Notes: generated from the sequence alone by a model not told the origin. Positions 50,951 through 59,663 are shown, counted from the first letter of the stretch. The stretch: 61,577 nt of DNA from Rhodococcus sp. KRD162 (GCF_017168335.1 NZ_JABFAU010000013.1:478495-540071), one strand, 5' to 3'. Program-made: numbers and translations.

Positions 50951-51002
50951 CGCACCGGACCCCCCGGGAAACCCCGGCGCGGCGGCAGCGCTGCGTCCGT
51001 TC

Positions 51003-51596
51003 GTGGGCGATCTCGTCGGCGGTGGAATAGGTGTCGTCACAGCACGGTGTTGGACGGTTCCGCCCACCAAGATTCCCGCGATGTACGCCGACACCGCCGC
51101 AATTCTTGCCGCCGTTGCAGGCCTCGGCCTCGACGGCCAGTACGCGGTGACGTGGACCGGGCCCACTGCGACGGTCAGCATCAAACGCAGTGAGATCGCA
51201 TCCGGCTACGCATGCCCCGCCGTCTATCCCACCGGCAGCCCTCAGGTGTTCGACGCGGCAGATGCGGCCTACACCGTCGACCGCTATCTGGGACGGGTCG
51301 CCGGGAGTCCGGTCAACCGCAACGACGTCGAGGAGAACTACCCGCTCGTCTGCGAAGCCCGACGAACATGGGACCCCGCGGCCAGCGGATCCCCCACCGC
51401 GCCACCGCTGGCAGAGAACCCGGGCATCCTGCCCGCGATCACCTCGTTCGATCCCGACAGCGTCTTCGTCACCGCACAGAACGGCATCTACACGCAGGTC
51501 AACGCGGACATCATCGACGCCTCGGGCAACTACCAGAACCGAACCTTCGTGCTGACGATCGGCGGCGAGGGCTACTGCATCGGCAATATCGCCTGA
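51003..51596 (+). CDS. Hypothetical protein, 5' end probably lost
   Basis: Frame of up to 197 aa (GTG 51003; the open frame reaches 50925). It has three or four cysteines in exported-protein style ('ARCWTVPPTKIPAMYADTAA', 'GYACPAVYPTGSPQVFDAAD', 'YPLVCEARRTWDP', 'GGEGYCIGNIA') but no signal peptide or lipobox, although the composition suggests an envelope lipoprotein. The missing leader fits the idea that the gene was cut when fused to the DUF222 fragment. Whether it is expressed from the SOS promoter is unknown. I do not recognise the family. Confidence 0.55.
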   Translation: MGDLVGGGIGVVTARCWTVPPTKIPAMYADTAAILAAVAGLGLDGQYAVTWTGPTATVSIKRSEIASGYACPAVYPTGSPQVFDAADAAYTVDRYLGRVAGSPVNRNDVEENYPLVCEARRTWDPAASGSPTAPPLAENPGILPAITSFDPDSVFVTAQNGIYTQVNADIIDASGNYQNRTFVLTIGGEGYCIGNIA

Positions 51597-51627
51597 TGTC
51601 GCAGGCGACGACCCCCGGGAAGAACAC

Positions 51628-52881
51628 CTAGCTCAGTACGTCCGTTCCGACGAACGGCACGAGAGCCTCCGGGACCCGGACGGTGCCGTCGGCCTGCTGG
51701 TGGTTTTCCAGGATCGCCACGATCCAACGGGTGGTGGCGAGGGTGCCGTTGAGGGTCGCGGCCGTCTGCGGCTTGCCGTTCTCGTCGCGGTACCGCACGC
51801 CGAGGCGTCGGGCCTGGAAGGTCGTGCAGTTGGAGGTGGAGGTGAGTTCGCGGTAGGCCTGCTGGGTCGGCACCCATGCCTCGCAGTCGAACTTGCGGGC
51901 GGCCGAGGAACCGAGATCGCCGCCTGCGGTGTCGATGACGCGGTAGGGCACCTCGACGGCAGCGAGCATCTCCTTCTCGAACTCCAGCAGCTTCTGGTGC
52001 TCGGCCGCTGCGTCCTCCGGTTTGATGTAGGAGAACATTTCGATCTTGTCGAATTGGTGGACTCGAATGATGCCGCGGGTGTCCTTGCCGTAGCTGCCCG
52101 CTTCCCGGCGGAAGCACGAGGACCATCCCGCGTAGCGCTTGGGGCCGTCGGCGAGGTCGATGATCTCGTTCGAGTGGTAGCCGGCGAGCGCTACTTCCGA
52201 GGTTCCGACGAGGTAGAGGTCGTCGGCTTCGAGTCGGTAGATCTCGTCCGCGTGTGCGCCGAGGAAGCCGGTTCCGGACATGATCTCGGGCCGCACCAGC
52301 ACCGGCGGGATCATCATGGTGAAGCCGTTCTTGACTGCTTTCTGCGCGGCGAGCTGCAGCAGCCCCTGCTGGAGCAGCGCCCCGTAGCCGGTCATGAAGT
52401 AGAAGCGCGAGCCCGATACCTTCGCTCCGCGTTCCATGTCGATCAGGTTCAGCGCTTCGCCGAGTTCGAGATGATCCTTGGGCTCGAAGTCGAACTCCGG
52501 GAGATCTCCGACGGTCTCGAGCAGCACGAAGTCGTCTTCGCCGCCCGCAGGTGTGCCGTCCTGCACGATGTTCGAGATCGCCCGGTGAGCCGTATCGAGG
52601 GCTGCGTCGGCCTCGGCTTCGGCGGCCTGCGCTGCCTTGACTTCGGCGGCGAGTTCCGACGCCCCGGCGAGCAGCGCGGGCCGGTCCTCGGCGGAGGCTT
52701 TACCGACCCGCTTTCCCAGTGCTTTCTGCTCGGCCCGCAACTGATCGCCCGCCAGCACGGCAGCACGGCGGGACGCGTCGGCGTCGAGAAGCGCGTCGAC
52801 GAGAGCGGGGTCCTCGCCTCGGGTTCGCTGCGAGGCGCGCACGGCATCGGGATTTTCGCGAAGGAATTTCAGGTCGATCAC
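51628..52881 (-). CDS. serS: Seryl-tRNA synthetase
   Basis: Class II aminoacyl-tRNA synthetase (417 aa, GTG start) charging tRNA-Ser. The N-terminal coiled-coil arm (~30-105, rich in Ala/Glu/Arg) precedes the catalytic core: motif 2 '[20 protein letters not shown]' and motif 3 '[20 protein letters not shown]'; '[17 protein letters not shown]' is the serine-binding TxE region. Its place next to the ankyrin and septum-formation-like genes follows Rv3834c-Rv3835. Confidence 0.97.
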   Translation of the reverse strand: MIDLKFLRENPDAVRASQRTRGEDPALVDALLDADASRRAAVLAGDQLRAEQKALGKRVGKASAEDRPALLAGASELAAEVKAAQAAEAEADAALDTAHRAISNIVQDGTPAGGEDDFVLLETVGDLPEFDFEPKDHLELGEALNLIDMERGAKVSGSRFYFMTGYGALLQQGLLQLAAQKAVKNGFTMMIPPVLVRPEIMSGTGFLGAHADEIYRLEADDLYLVGTSEVALAGYHSNEIIDLADGPKRYAGWSSCFRREAGSYGKDTRGIIRVHQFDKIEMFSYIKPEDAAAEHQKLLEFEKEMLAAVEVPYRVIDTAGGDLGSSAARKFDCEAWVPTQQAYRELTSTSNCTTFQARRLGVRYRDENGKPQTAATLNGTLATTRWIVAILENHQQADGTVRVPEALVPFVGTDVLS

Positions 52882-52892
52882 GAGAGGGAACC

Positions 52893-53285
52893 TTACTTGC
52901 CGAGCAACCCCAGGTAATCCTCGCGTCCGAACATCGTTGCAGCATCGATCGCCGTCGGATGGCCACCATGGGGGTCGGCTCCGCCGTCGACGAGTACGCG
53001 CACGATCTCGTCCTCGCCCTTGAATACCGCCCCTGCGAGTGGGGTCTGTCCCTTGTCGTTGGGCTTGTTCGCATCGGCACCGCGTTCGAGCAGCACCCGC
53101 ACCGCGTCGGCATGTCCGTGATACGCAGCGAGCATGATCAACGTGTCCCCGGACTCGTTGTGCAGATTCACCGGCACACCCGCGTCGAGATAACTCGCCA
53201 GAGCCCGAGCATCACCGGTGCGCGCCATCGTGAACAGACGCCCCGCCAGCTCGCTGAGGTCATCGTCACCTGTCGGGTCGTTCAT
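52893..53285 (-). CDS. Small ankyrin-repeat protein
   Basis: Protein of 130 aa made of about three ankyrin repeats ('[20 protein letters not shown]', '[20 protein letters not shown]', '[20 protein letters not shown]') after a short acidic N-terminus. Likely a cytoplasmic protein-binding module; partner unknown. The frame extends to 53582, but ATG 53285 starts the domain and avoids the divergent gene. It lies 11 bp upstream of serS and may be co-transcribed with it. Confidence 0.85.
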   Translation of the reverse strand: MNDPTGDDDLSELAGRLFTMARTGDARALASYLDAGVPVNLHNESGDTLIMLAAYHGHADAVRVLLERGADANKPNDKGQTPLAGAVFKGEDEIVRVLVDGGADPHGGHPTAIDAATMFGREDYLGLLGK

Positions 53286-53319
53286 GGGCACCGAAGATAC
53301 TCGGGCATGATGGAGGGTG

Positions 53320-54405
53320 ATGCCCGGATACGAAACAGACACCCCGACGAGCGAGAAGTCTCGTCGAACACTGTCTGCAACCACCGCTCGACGCGGTCTT
53401 GCCCTGGTTGCAGTCGGAGCAGTCCTGGCTGCTGGGGCGACGGTTTTCTTCTCCGACGGATTCTCGACGCCCGAGAAGATCATCACCCATACGACGGCAA
53501 GTGGCCCTGCCACCGCCGGGCCCGTGACTGCGTCCTCGTTCGGTGCGGCCGATCCCGGCACGTGTCTGCAGTGGACGCCCACCGACGATCCGGAGACGGA
53601 CCGCCAGGATCTGGCCGAAGTATCGTGCGCCGATCCTCATCGTTTCGAGGTCGCCCGCGACATCGACATGAGTGTGTACCCGGGAGTCGAGTTCGGTCCG
53701 GGTTCGCCGTACCCCGGATCCATTCGCTTCGGCGAGTTGCGCGACGAGCACTGCGTGTCTGCCGTAGATCAGTACGTCGGTGCCAAGTTCGACCCCAGTG
53801 GACGCTTCGGCGTCGGGCTGATGTTCCCCAGCCAGGCCGGATGGGCCAAGGGCGAGCGAACTCTGCGCTGCGGAGTGCAGATGCCGTCGAACACCGGTGC
53901 CCTGCTGGAAGTGACCGGCTCGATTCTGGACCAGGACCAGTCCAAGGTGTGGCCGACGGGCACCTGCATCGGCATCAATCAGAACGTGCCTGCCGATCCG
54001 GTGGACTGCTCGGCACCGCACGCCTACGAGGTCGCATCGGTGATCAACCTGACTCAGCAGTTCCCTGGCGGTCACCCGTCCGAGGGCGATCAGGACGCGT
54101 ATCTGGAAGGCACGTGCACCGATGCCGTCAACGGCTACCTCGGCTCGGACACCGCCCTGCGCGACAAGACCCTGACGTTGTTCTGGGACACGATCGACGG
54201 TGCGAGCTGGCTGGCCGGTAGCCGTCAGGTGACGTGCTCGGTGGGCAAAGAACTCGACTCGGGCGGCTTCGCGACCATCGTCGGCACCGCCAAGGGCGAC
54301 ATCCTCATCAACGGTGCTGCCCCGGTGCCCCCTCCTGCCGCTCCCGAGGGCCGGGCTCTCCCGATTCCGCTGCCCGGTGCCGCTCCGATCACTGCCGGAG
54401 GATGA
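53320..54405 (+). CDS. Membrane-anchored septum-formation-like protein (Rv3835-like)
   Basis: Protein of 361 aa with one membrane anchor (residues ~24-45) and two related extracytoplasmic domains, each with paired cysteines ('GTCLQWTPTDDPETDRQDL' ... 'VSCADPHRFEVA', and 'GTCIGINQNVPADPVDC' ... 'APHAYEVASVINL'), the septum-formation (DUF4190-linked) pattern. It ends in a Pro/Ala tail. GTG 53317 and ATG 53320 are adjacent start choices. Function is unknown; the mycobacterial homologue is encoded next to serS as well. Confidence 0.8.
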   Translation: MPGYETDTPTSEKSRRTLSATTARRGLALVAVGAVLAAGATVFFSDGFSTPEKIITHTTASGPATAGPVTASSFGAADPGTCLQWTPTDDPETDRQDLAEVSCADPHRFEVARDIDMSVYPGVEFGPGSPYPGSIRFGELRDEHCVSAVDQYVGAKFDPSGRFGVGLMFPSQAGWAKGERTLRCGVQMPSNTGALLEVTGSILDQDQSKVWPTGTCIGINQNVPADPVDCSAPHAYEVASVINLTQQFPGGHPSEGDQDAYLEGTCTDAVNGYLGSDTALRDKTLTLFWDTIDGASWLAGSRQVTCSVGKELDSGGFATIVGTAKGDILINGAAPVPPPAAPEGRALPIPLPGAAPITAGG

Positions 54406-54418
54406 CATCCCCACCCAC

Positions 54419-54751
54419 ATGACCCGGGTCGACTTCGAGGAAGCCGTCTCCGATGCCCTCGACACCCTGCCGCGAGAGCTCACCGATTTCATGAACAACG
54501 TCGTTGTTCTCGTCGAGGAGGAGCACCCGACCGAGGACATTCTCGGGCTGTACGAGGGCATCGCGCTGACCGACCGCTTCGAGTACAGCGGTCATCTCCC
54601 GGACGTCATCACCATCTATCGCAAGCCGATTCTGGAGATGGTCGCCGACGAGGCCGAGGCCCGACGTGAGATCGCCATCACCGTGGCCCACGAAATCGGG
54701 CATCACTTCGGCATCGACGACGAGCGACTGCATCAACTCGGCTTCGGCTGA
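54419..54751 (+). CDS. Minimal zincin-like metallopeptidase (Rv3836-like)
   Basis: Small protein of 110 aa with a full metzincin-like motif 'VAHEIGHHFGIDDERLHQLG' at the C-terminus: HExxH with a third His and acidic residue. The N-terminal ~70 residues form the DUF1025-type domain ('FMNNVVVLVEEEHPTEDILG', 'LPDVITIYRKPILEM'). The frame starts at 54314 inside the previous gene; ATG 54419 is preferred. Peptidase activity is predicted, not shown. It follows the septum-like gene by 13 bp. Confidence 0.85.
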   Translation: MTRVDFEEAVSDALDTLPRELTDFMNNVVVLVEEEHPTEDILGLYEGIALTDRFEYSGHLPDVITIYRKPILEMVADEAEARREIAITVAHEIGHHFGIDDERLHQLGFG

Positions 54752-54891
54752 GCGCACACGCACTGCCGCGGGGCGCAACTGCGCCGCAGAGAGTTCGTGC
54801 TCAGTTTTTCGCATGTCGATGGAACCAAACCGCGCACGCTGGCGTCCTACCTACCGACAGCAGAAGTTCTCGAGATCGAGGAGCGTGGCTC
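54752..54891. other. Upstream region of the PE/PPE/EspG trio
   Basis: A 140-bp gap that must hold the promoter of the trio. 'gagg' at about 54879 precedes the ATG at 54892. No terminator hairpin was seen. Confidence 0.35.
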
Positions 54892-55203
54892 ATGACCGTC
54901 ATCAAGGTGGATCCTGTGGCACTCGAGCTCGCCGCCTCGGAACTCGATGCGGTCGCCGCGCGCTTGCAGGCCGCCGTCACTGCTACCGCTGTTCCGATGC
55001 GGCCTCTGCCGCCGGGCACGGACGAGGTGTCGCTGCTCACCGAGCGATTCTTCGGCACCGCAGCCGATACCTTCGGACCCGCCGCAGCGCAGGGCATCGC
55101 GGAGCTGCACCGAGCGGCAGCGGAATTGCGGAAGCAGGCAGCGGACTATGTGGCCACCGACGACGACACGGCCGGTGGCCTGCCCGGGCTCCCCGGCATC
55201 TGA
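54892..55203 (+). CDS. PE-domain-like small protein
   Basis: Alpha-helical protein of 103 aa: 'VDPVALELAASELDAVAARL' and 'EVSLLTERFFGTAADTFGPA' with a final helix 'AELHRAAAELRKQAADYVAT'. Size, start ('MTVIKVDP') and helix-turn-helix layout resemble PE proteins secreted by type VII systems. The YxxxD/E export motif may be 'YVATDDD' near residue 90, since Tyr-x-x-x-Asp fits. It opens a trio with the PPE-like and EspG-like genes. The PE assignment is by pattern only. Confidence 0.68.
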   Translation: MTVIKVDPVALELAASELDAVAARLQAAVTATAVPMRPLPPGTDEVSLLTERFFGTAADTFGPAAAQGIAELHRAAAELRKQAADYVATDDDTAGGLPGLPGI

Positions 55204-55230
55204 GGCAGGCACGCACTCGAGAGAACCCGT

Positions 55231-55270
55231 CTCGACCGGACCACGACAATCTCGACCGGACCACGACAAT
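55231..55270. repeat. 20-bp tandem duplication in PE-PPE gap
   Basis: ctcgaccggaccacgacaat occurs twice in perfect tandem (55231-55250 and 55251-55270) between the PE-like stop and the PPE-like start. The 20-bp unit is not a multiple of three, so it would not fit a reading frame; a recent slippage duplication is likely. Confidence 0.9.
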
Positions 55271-55303
55271 GACGCAGGGCCGAAACATCATGGGGGCTAG
55301 AGG

Positions 55304-56488
55304 ATGACGCTCGGAGTGACAGGTGTGGTGTGGCTGCCACGCACGGCGACGGGAAATTCGACGCGATTGCTCGGGCCAGGTCCGGTGCCGCTGCACGTCG
55401 CGGGCGGTGCGTGGGGTTCGGTGGCGGCGGCGTTCACCGAGGCGTCGGCGAGCATCGCTGCCGTCACGGCGGCGTTGACCGAAGGTTGGGAGGGTGATTC
55501 GGCTCTGCTCGCCCAGGCCGCGCTCGCCCGGTTCGCCACATGGACCGGCGCGACGGCAGCCAAGGCTGCATCGTTGTCGGTCGAGGCCCCGGCGGCCGGT
55601 ACCTCCTATGGCGTCGCGCTGGCGACCATGCCCTCGCTCGTGGAGATCGGTGCCGTGCAGGCCGCGAAGGTCGCCGCGGCGTCGACGGGCGGTGCATTGA
55701 ACGGCAGTTACGAGGCGGCCGAGGTGGCCGATCGATTGCTCGATATCCGTGCCGCCCTGGTGATGGAAGGGTTCGAGCTGGTGTCCTCGCATCGCATCGT
55801 CAAGACCACCTTCGATCACCCGCCTGCCATCGTCTCCGATTCCGGCAGCGGCCTCGGTAGGTTCGCCAACGGTGCACTGATGACCTCGCCGGTTCAGGCA
55901 GCGATCGGTGGCCTGATGGCGGCACACAACCCGGGAGTTGCCGCGGCGGCAGGCCAGCTCGGTAGCGCAGCCACGTCGGTCGCCGGAACGGGCGTCTCCA
56001 CCGTGGCCACCGCCGCATCGAACATCGCATCGACGGCGCTCGCCGGCGGACCAGGGGCCGCAGGTGGTCACGGTCTCCCGCCCGCAGGTCCGGGGTCCGG
56101 GGCTGTCGGCCCGGCATCGACGCGTCCGGTCTCGTTCGGGGCTCCAGGCGGCTCCGGCGGAGTCGGCGGTATCGGCGGGTTCGCAATGACCGGCTCGGGG
56201 TTGGGTCCCGCGGGCGGTGGATCGACGCCGTCGGTTGCGGGCCAGAGTGGTCCCAGCAGTGTCTCGGGCGCACCAGCCTCAGCCGACGGGGGCCTGGCTC
56301 AGCGTGGAACCGGCGCGGCTGGAGCCCCGGCCGCAGGCGCACGCGGTCAGGCCGAGGACGACGAGCACGAAACACCGGACTACCTCAAGCAGTTCGAGCA
56401 CTTCGCGGATGGTCGCACCGTCGCACCGTCCGTCATCGGCGCGGATCCGACGCTGCCCGCATCCGCTACCAACGGGAACGGCCGTTGA
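55304..56488 (+). CDS. PPE-domain-like protein
   Basis: Protein of 394 aa. The first ~180 residues form an alpha-helical PPE-like domain ('GVVWLPRTATGNSTRLLGPG', 'WGSVAAAFTEASASIAAVTA', WxG-like 'GWEGDSALLAQAALARFATW', 'MPSLVEIGAVQAAKVAA'); the rest is Gly/Ala/Ser-rich low-complexity sequence, ending in a conserved-looking tail 'ETPDYLKQFEHFADG'. The N-terminus lacks the literal PPE triad of mycobacterial members. It probably pairs with the PE-like protein as a type VII substrate. A ribosome binding site (agagg) precedes the ATG. Confidence 0.72.
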   Translation: MTLGVTGVVWLPRTATGNSTRLLGPGPVPLHVAGGAWGSVAAAFTEASASIAAVTAALTEGWEGDSALLAQAALARFATWTGATAAKAASLSVEAPAAGTSYGVALATMPSLVEIGAVQAAKVAAASTGGALNGSYEAAEVADRLLDIRAALVMEGFELVSSHRIVKTTFDHPPAIVSDSGSGLGRFANGALMTSPVQAAIGGLMAAHNPGVAAAAGQLGSAATSVAGTGVSTVATAASNIASTALAGGPGAAGGHGLPPAGPGSGAVGPASTRPVSFGAPGGSGGVGGIGGFAMTGSGLGPAGGGSTPSVAGQSGPSSVSGAPASADGGLAQRGTGAAGAPAAGARGQAEDDEHETPDYLKQFEHFADGRTVAPSVIGADPTLPASATNGNGR

Positions 56489-57339
56489 TCGACTTGGGAA
56501 CCGTGCCGGTGGGCCACACATTGCCGAACGCCCGGCTCGGCATCGATGAAATGGACTTCCTCGTCGACGAACTGTCGATCGCCGAACTACCGGTTGTTCT
56601 CGACGTGTTTCCTCGCTTCGACGACGTCCTCGCCCGAGACCGGGCCCTGGGTCGGGGCCGCAGTGCCCTCGACACCGCAGGACTGCTGGTCGGGGGCGAC
56701 GTTCACGAAGACCTTCAGCGCTGGATGCGGGTTCTCGAACAACCGCACTGGTACGTCTCGGCCCGCATCTTCGATACCGAGGCAGAACAACCCGCTCCCA
56801 CCACCCGAATCTGTGTCGCTTCCGACGACCGGACCACGGTGTCGGCGGTCCGCACAGACGATGAGACGACAATCCGGTTGATCCTGGGCGACCCCGCTCG
56901 CGACCTCCTCGCCTCGATCGGTTCGGCCACATCGCTCGAACTGGGCAACGTCGAACTGGGCAACTCCAACCTGGGCGATGTCAACGCTCCTACCGATCTG
57001 CTGGCCGAGGCGCTCGATGCGGCACCGAGCGATGTCGGGGCAACCGCTTCGCGCCTCCGCAGAATCGGAGTAGCGGACGATCGCGCCGCCGCACTCGCCT
57101 CTGCCCTGGCCACCTGCGCCGGCAGAACCGAGATCACGGCCGTCGCGCGCAGGCACGGCACCCGGCAGGTGGCCGGCCGGCCCGTGGCCCTGTTCGACAC
57201 CCGAGCAGGCCGCATCGTCGCGACCTCGGCCCTCGCCGCCGACGGCACGTCGTGGAGTTCACTGACCGGCGCGACGGACAGCAAGGTCGCAGCCGCCCTC
57301 ACCGAACTGATCGGCTCGGCGCGGCGCCATGGCCGCTAG
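56485..57339 (+). CDS. EspG-like type VII secretion chaperone
   Basis: Protein of 284 aa resembling ESX secretion-associated EspG proteins, which bind the tip of PPE domains and keep PE-PPE pairs soluble before export. Visible blocks: 'LGIDEMDFLVDELSIAELPV', 'DVHEDLQRWMRVLEQPHW', 'RICVASDDRTTVSAVRTD' and a final 'STSLTGATDSKVAAAL'-like strand/helix. The start is TTG 56485, overlapping the PPE-like stop by 4 bp, so its synthesis is tied to the PPE-like protein. Its stop overlaps the converging phosphatase stop. Confidence 0.72.
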   Translation: MIDLGTVPVGHTLPNARLGIDEMDFLVDELSIAELPVVLDVFPRFDDVLARDRALGRGRSALDTAGLLVGGDVHEDLQRWMRVLEQPHWYVSARIFDTEAEQPAPTTRICVASDDRTTVSAVRTDDETTIRLILGDPARDLLASIGSATSLELGNVELGNSNLGDVNAPTDLLAEALDAAPSDVGATASRLRRIGVADDRAAALASALATCAGRTEITAVARRHGTRQVAGRPVALFDTRAGRIVATSALAADGTSWSSLTGATDSKVAAALTELIGSARRHGR

Positions 57340-57998
57340 CTGATCGGATTGTCTGCTTCGTCGCTGCCCTTGCCCTCGAACGGCGGCAGGAACGTGCCCC
57401 ATTTGGCGCAGGCCCACCCGCCGCCGGGCAGGGGAAGAAGCTCGACGGTGTCCGTGTTGTCGAGGTGATTGTCGGCCGCGAAGGTCCCGTCGACGCCGGT
57501 CAGTACCGCGGCCACCAATCTGATGGCGGCACCGTGACTGACGACAACCACATCGCCTGCCGTGTCGTCGCCGAGGTACTGCGATCGGAATCCGTCGAGC
57601 ACCGGCACGTAGCGCTCGAGCACCGAATGGCCGCTGTCTCCGCCCGGCACTGCCGCCGCCAGGTCGCCGTCGTGCCAGCGACGAAAGACCTCGGTGAACT
57701 CCCGGTGCGCGTCAGGGTCGTCTCGGTCTTCCAGATCTCCGGCGAAGGTTTCGTGAATTCCGTCGACCACGAGGAGCGGAACCGATGTCGCACGTTCGAT
57801 GTACCCGGCCGTTTGTTTGGCGCGCAGCGCTACCGAGGACGCCAGCACAGCGGGAGGGCGATTGACCCACGTCTGTGCGTACCGCTCGGCCTGCTGATGC
57901 CCCAGCTCGGTCAGTTCGGCTCCCGGCGGTGCGGTATCGAGCATCTTCGCGACGTTGGCCTTGGTCTGACCGTGCCGCACGAGGATCAACTTACCCAT
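57336..57998 (-). CDS. Histidine phosphatase (phosphoglycerate-mutase-like)
   Basis: Branch-2 histidine phosphatase (220 aa, Rv3837c-like) with the RHG motif 'LVRHGQTKANVAKMLDT', 'LTELGHQQAERYAQTWV' and the second catalytic histidine in 'VVVSHGAAIRLVAAVLTG'. The substrate is unknown; relatives act on phosphosugars or phosphorylated metabolites. Its first codons overlap the pheA stop (GTG at 58001 is an alternative start). The stop codon shares the palindrome CTAG with the EspG-like stop on the other strand. Confidence 0.88.
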   Translation of the reverse strand: MGKLILVRHGQTKANVAKMLDTAPPGAELTELGHQQAERYAQTWVNRPPAVLASSVALRAKQTAGYIERATSVPLLVVDGIHETFAGDLEDRDDPDAHREFTEVFRRWHDGDLAAAVPGGDSGHSVLERYVPVLDGFRSQYLGDDTAGDVVVVSHGAAIRLVAAVLTGVDGTFAADNHLDNTDTVELLPLPGGGWACAKWGTFLPPFEGKGSDEADNPIS

Positions 57999-58930
57999 CA
58001 CAGATCACCGCGACCGGCTCGGATATCGGTGAGCCACTGCACGTGTTCGTCGATCGGCGGCGGCACCGATCCTCCCGTTCCTGTTGCGGTAGGCCATGAT
58101 CCGAGGAAGCGCAGCGGCATCTTGCGGTGGAAGGCCGTCAACGCCTCGGCGACGAGCGGGTCCTCGATATGGCCTGCGCAGTCGACGAAGAATCGGTAGG
58201 TGCCCAATTGTGAACGGGTAGGCCGCGATTCGATGAATGTCAGATCGATGTTGCGAATTCCGAACTCGGCCAACGCCGCGGGCAGAGTGCCGGGATCGTT
58301 CGGCGGTTCGAGCACCACTGCCGTGCGATCCGCGCCGGTCCGCGGGGCAACCGGCCGCGGCGGCGTCACCAGCAGGAAGCGGGTTCGGGCACCCTCGACG
58401 TCGATGACGCCGTCGGCCAACGTCGGCAGCGACAGTCGCTCACCGGCCAACCGCGTCGATATTGCAGAATCGACGATTCCGGCGGCAACATCCTCTGCCG
58501 CACCGGCATTCGACGACGCCGACTGGACCACCGCATCGGGCATCGTGGATTGCAACCACTGCCGCACCTGATTGAGAGCGATGGGGTACGCACTGATGGT
58601 GCGAGCCGATTCGAGCGTGACGGAAGGGCCGCCGAGGACGGTGAAGGCCACCTCGATCTCGGTCTCGGCGACGATCTGCAACCGTCGCCCCTCGGACAAC
58701 GCGTCGAGCGTCGGGGGGACAGCCCCTTCGATCGAGCTTTCGATGGGAACCACAGCCGCATCGGCCGCACCCGAGCGGACGGCCTCGAGGGCGGCAGGCG
58801 GGCTCGCGGCCGATACCCGCTCGACGGCACCGTGCAAGCCGACGGCTTCGATGGTTCCCAGCTTTTCGAACTGCGCCAGCGCCATCTCCGTGAACGTTCC
58901 CGATGGGCCGAAATAAGCTATGCGAGGCAC
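57998..58930 (-). CDS. pheA: Prephenate dehydratase
   Basis: Monofunctional prephenate dehydratase (310 aa, GTG start) converting prephenate to phenylpyruvate in phenylalanine synthesis. Catalytic domain 1-190 with 'IAYFGPSGTFTEMALAQF', 'ADAAVVPIESSIEGAVPPTL' and 'TRFLLVTPP'; the ACT regulatory domain follows from ~205 with the phenylalanine-binding 'NIDLTFIESRPTRSQLGTYR'. No chorismate mutase domain. Feedback inhibition by phenylalanine is expected from the ACT domain. Confidence 0.96.
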   Translation of the reverse strand: MPRIAYFGPSGTFTEMALAQFEKLGTIEAVGLHGAVERVSAASPPAALEAVRSGAADAAVVPIESSIEGAVPPTLDALSEGRRLQIVAETEIEVAFTVLGGPSVTLESARTISAYPIALNQVRQWLQSTMPDAVVQSASSNAGAAEDVAAGIVDSAISTRLAGERLSLPTLADGVIDVEGARTRFLLVTPPRPVAPRTGADRTAVVLEPPNDPGTLPAALAEFGIRNIDLTFIESRPTRSQLGTYRFFVDCAGHIEDPLVAEALTAFHRKMPLRFLGSWPTATGTGGSVPPPIDEHVQWLTDIRAGRGDL

Positions 58931-58940
58931 GCCTTGAAGG

Positions 58941-59663
58941 CTACGTTGCCGCGCTGTCGTCGGCGATCAATCCGACCTCGACGAGCCGCGCGCGGGCACC
59001 GGCGGCATCGGGAACCTCGACTCCGAACAGCACGTCGCGCACCGCCTCGGCGGCCTCGGGGATCAGAGCCCGTAGTGCAGCGACATTCGGCGCGGCCAGC
59101 GCGCCGACGATGTCGTCCCCGCGCAGCGACGCCACCGTTGCGGCGAGGATCGCGAGCACCTCGTCACCGGTCTCGGCGCGTGCGACCAAACCGACGTCGG
59201 AGTGGGACACCACCGCGAGTACGTCGGCGATGCGCCGTGGGGTGTCGCCGACGCCGATGCCGAGCGTCCGGTGCGCGAGGGCGACGGCCTCCGCCGTCTC
59301 GGCGACGTCGATCGCGTCGAACACCGGGAAGACCACCAACGGGGAGGGCAACTGCAGCGCGAGCGCATCGGCGAGATGCTCGGCTGGCGCGTCGACCTCG
59401 AATCGAACTGCCTCGTAGCCGCAGGTCGGATCGTCGCGAAGCCGGTCGGGGTCTATGTCGAGACGGACCACGACGCGACCGAGGTTTTCCGATTCGGCGG
59501 TTGCGAGCAGGGTCGATGCCCGGACCACCGGCGGGCCGTACCCGGCTCCGCGTGGGGCGGCGTGCAGCTCGGCAGCATCGGAGCAGATCGGCAGCAGCAG
59601 CTCCTGCACGAGTGCGTACGGGTCGGGTCGGTGTGGCACACCGAGGGTCAATGGAATCGGCAC
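58941..59663 (-). CDS. Hypothetical protein upstream of pheA
   Basis: Protein of 240 aa (GTG 59663; the frame extends to 59792 across the iron box). It is acidic, Ala/Val/Asp-rich, with no signal or membrane segment; blocks such as 'ESENLGRVVVRLDIDPDRLR', 'PSPLVVFPVFDAIDVAETAE' and 'LAHRTLGIGVGDTPRRIADV' suggest an alpha/beta fold. I do not recognise the family. It is 10 bp upstream of pheA and so probably co-transcribed, and its start faces the IdeR box, so iron control is possible. Confidence 0.6.
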   Translation of the reverse strand: MPIPLTLGVPHRPDPYALVQELLLPICSDAAELHAAPRGAGYGPPVVRASTLLATAESENLGRVVVRLDIDPDRLRDDPTCGYEAVRFEVDAPAEHLADALALQLPSPLVVFPVFDAIDVAETAEAVALAHRTLGIGVGDTPRRIADVLAVVSHSDVGLVARAETGDEVLAILAATVASLRGDDIVGALAAPNVAALRALIPEAAEAVRDVLFGVEVPDAAGARARLVEVGLIADDSAAT

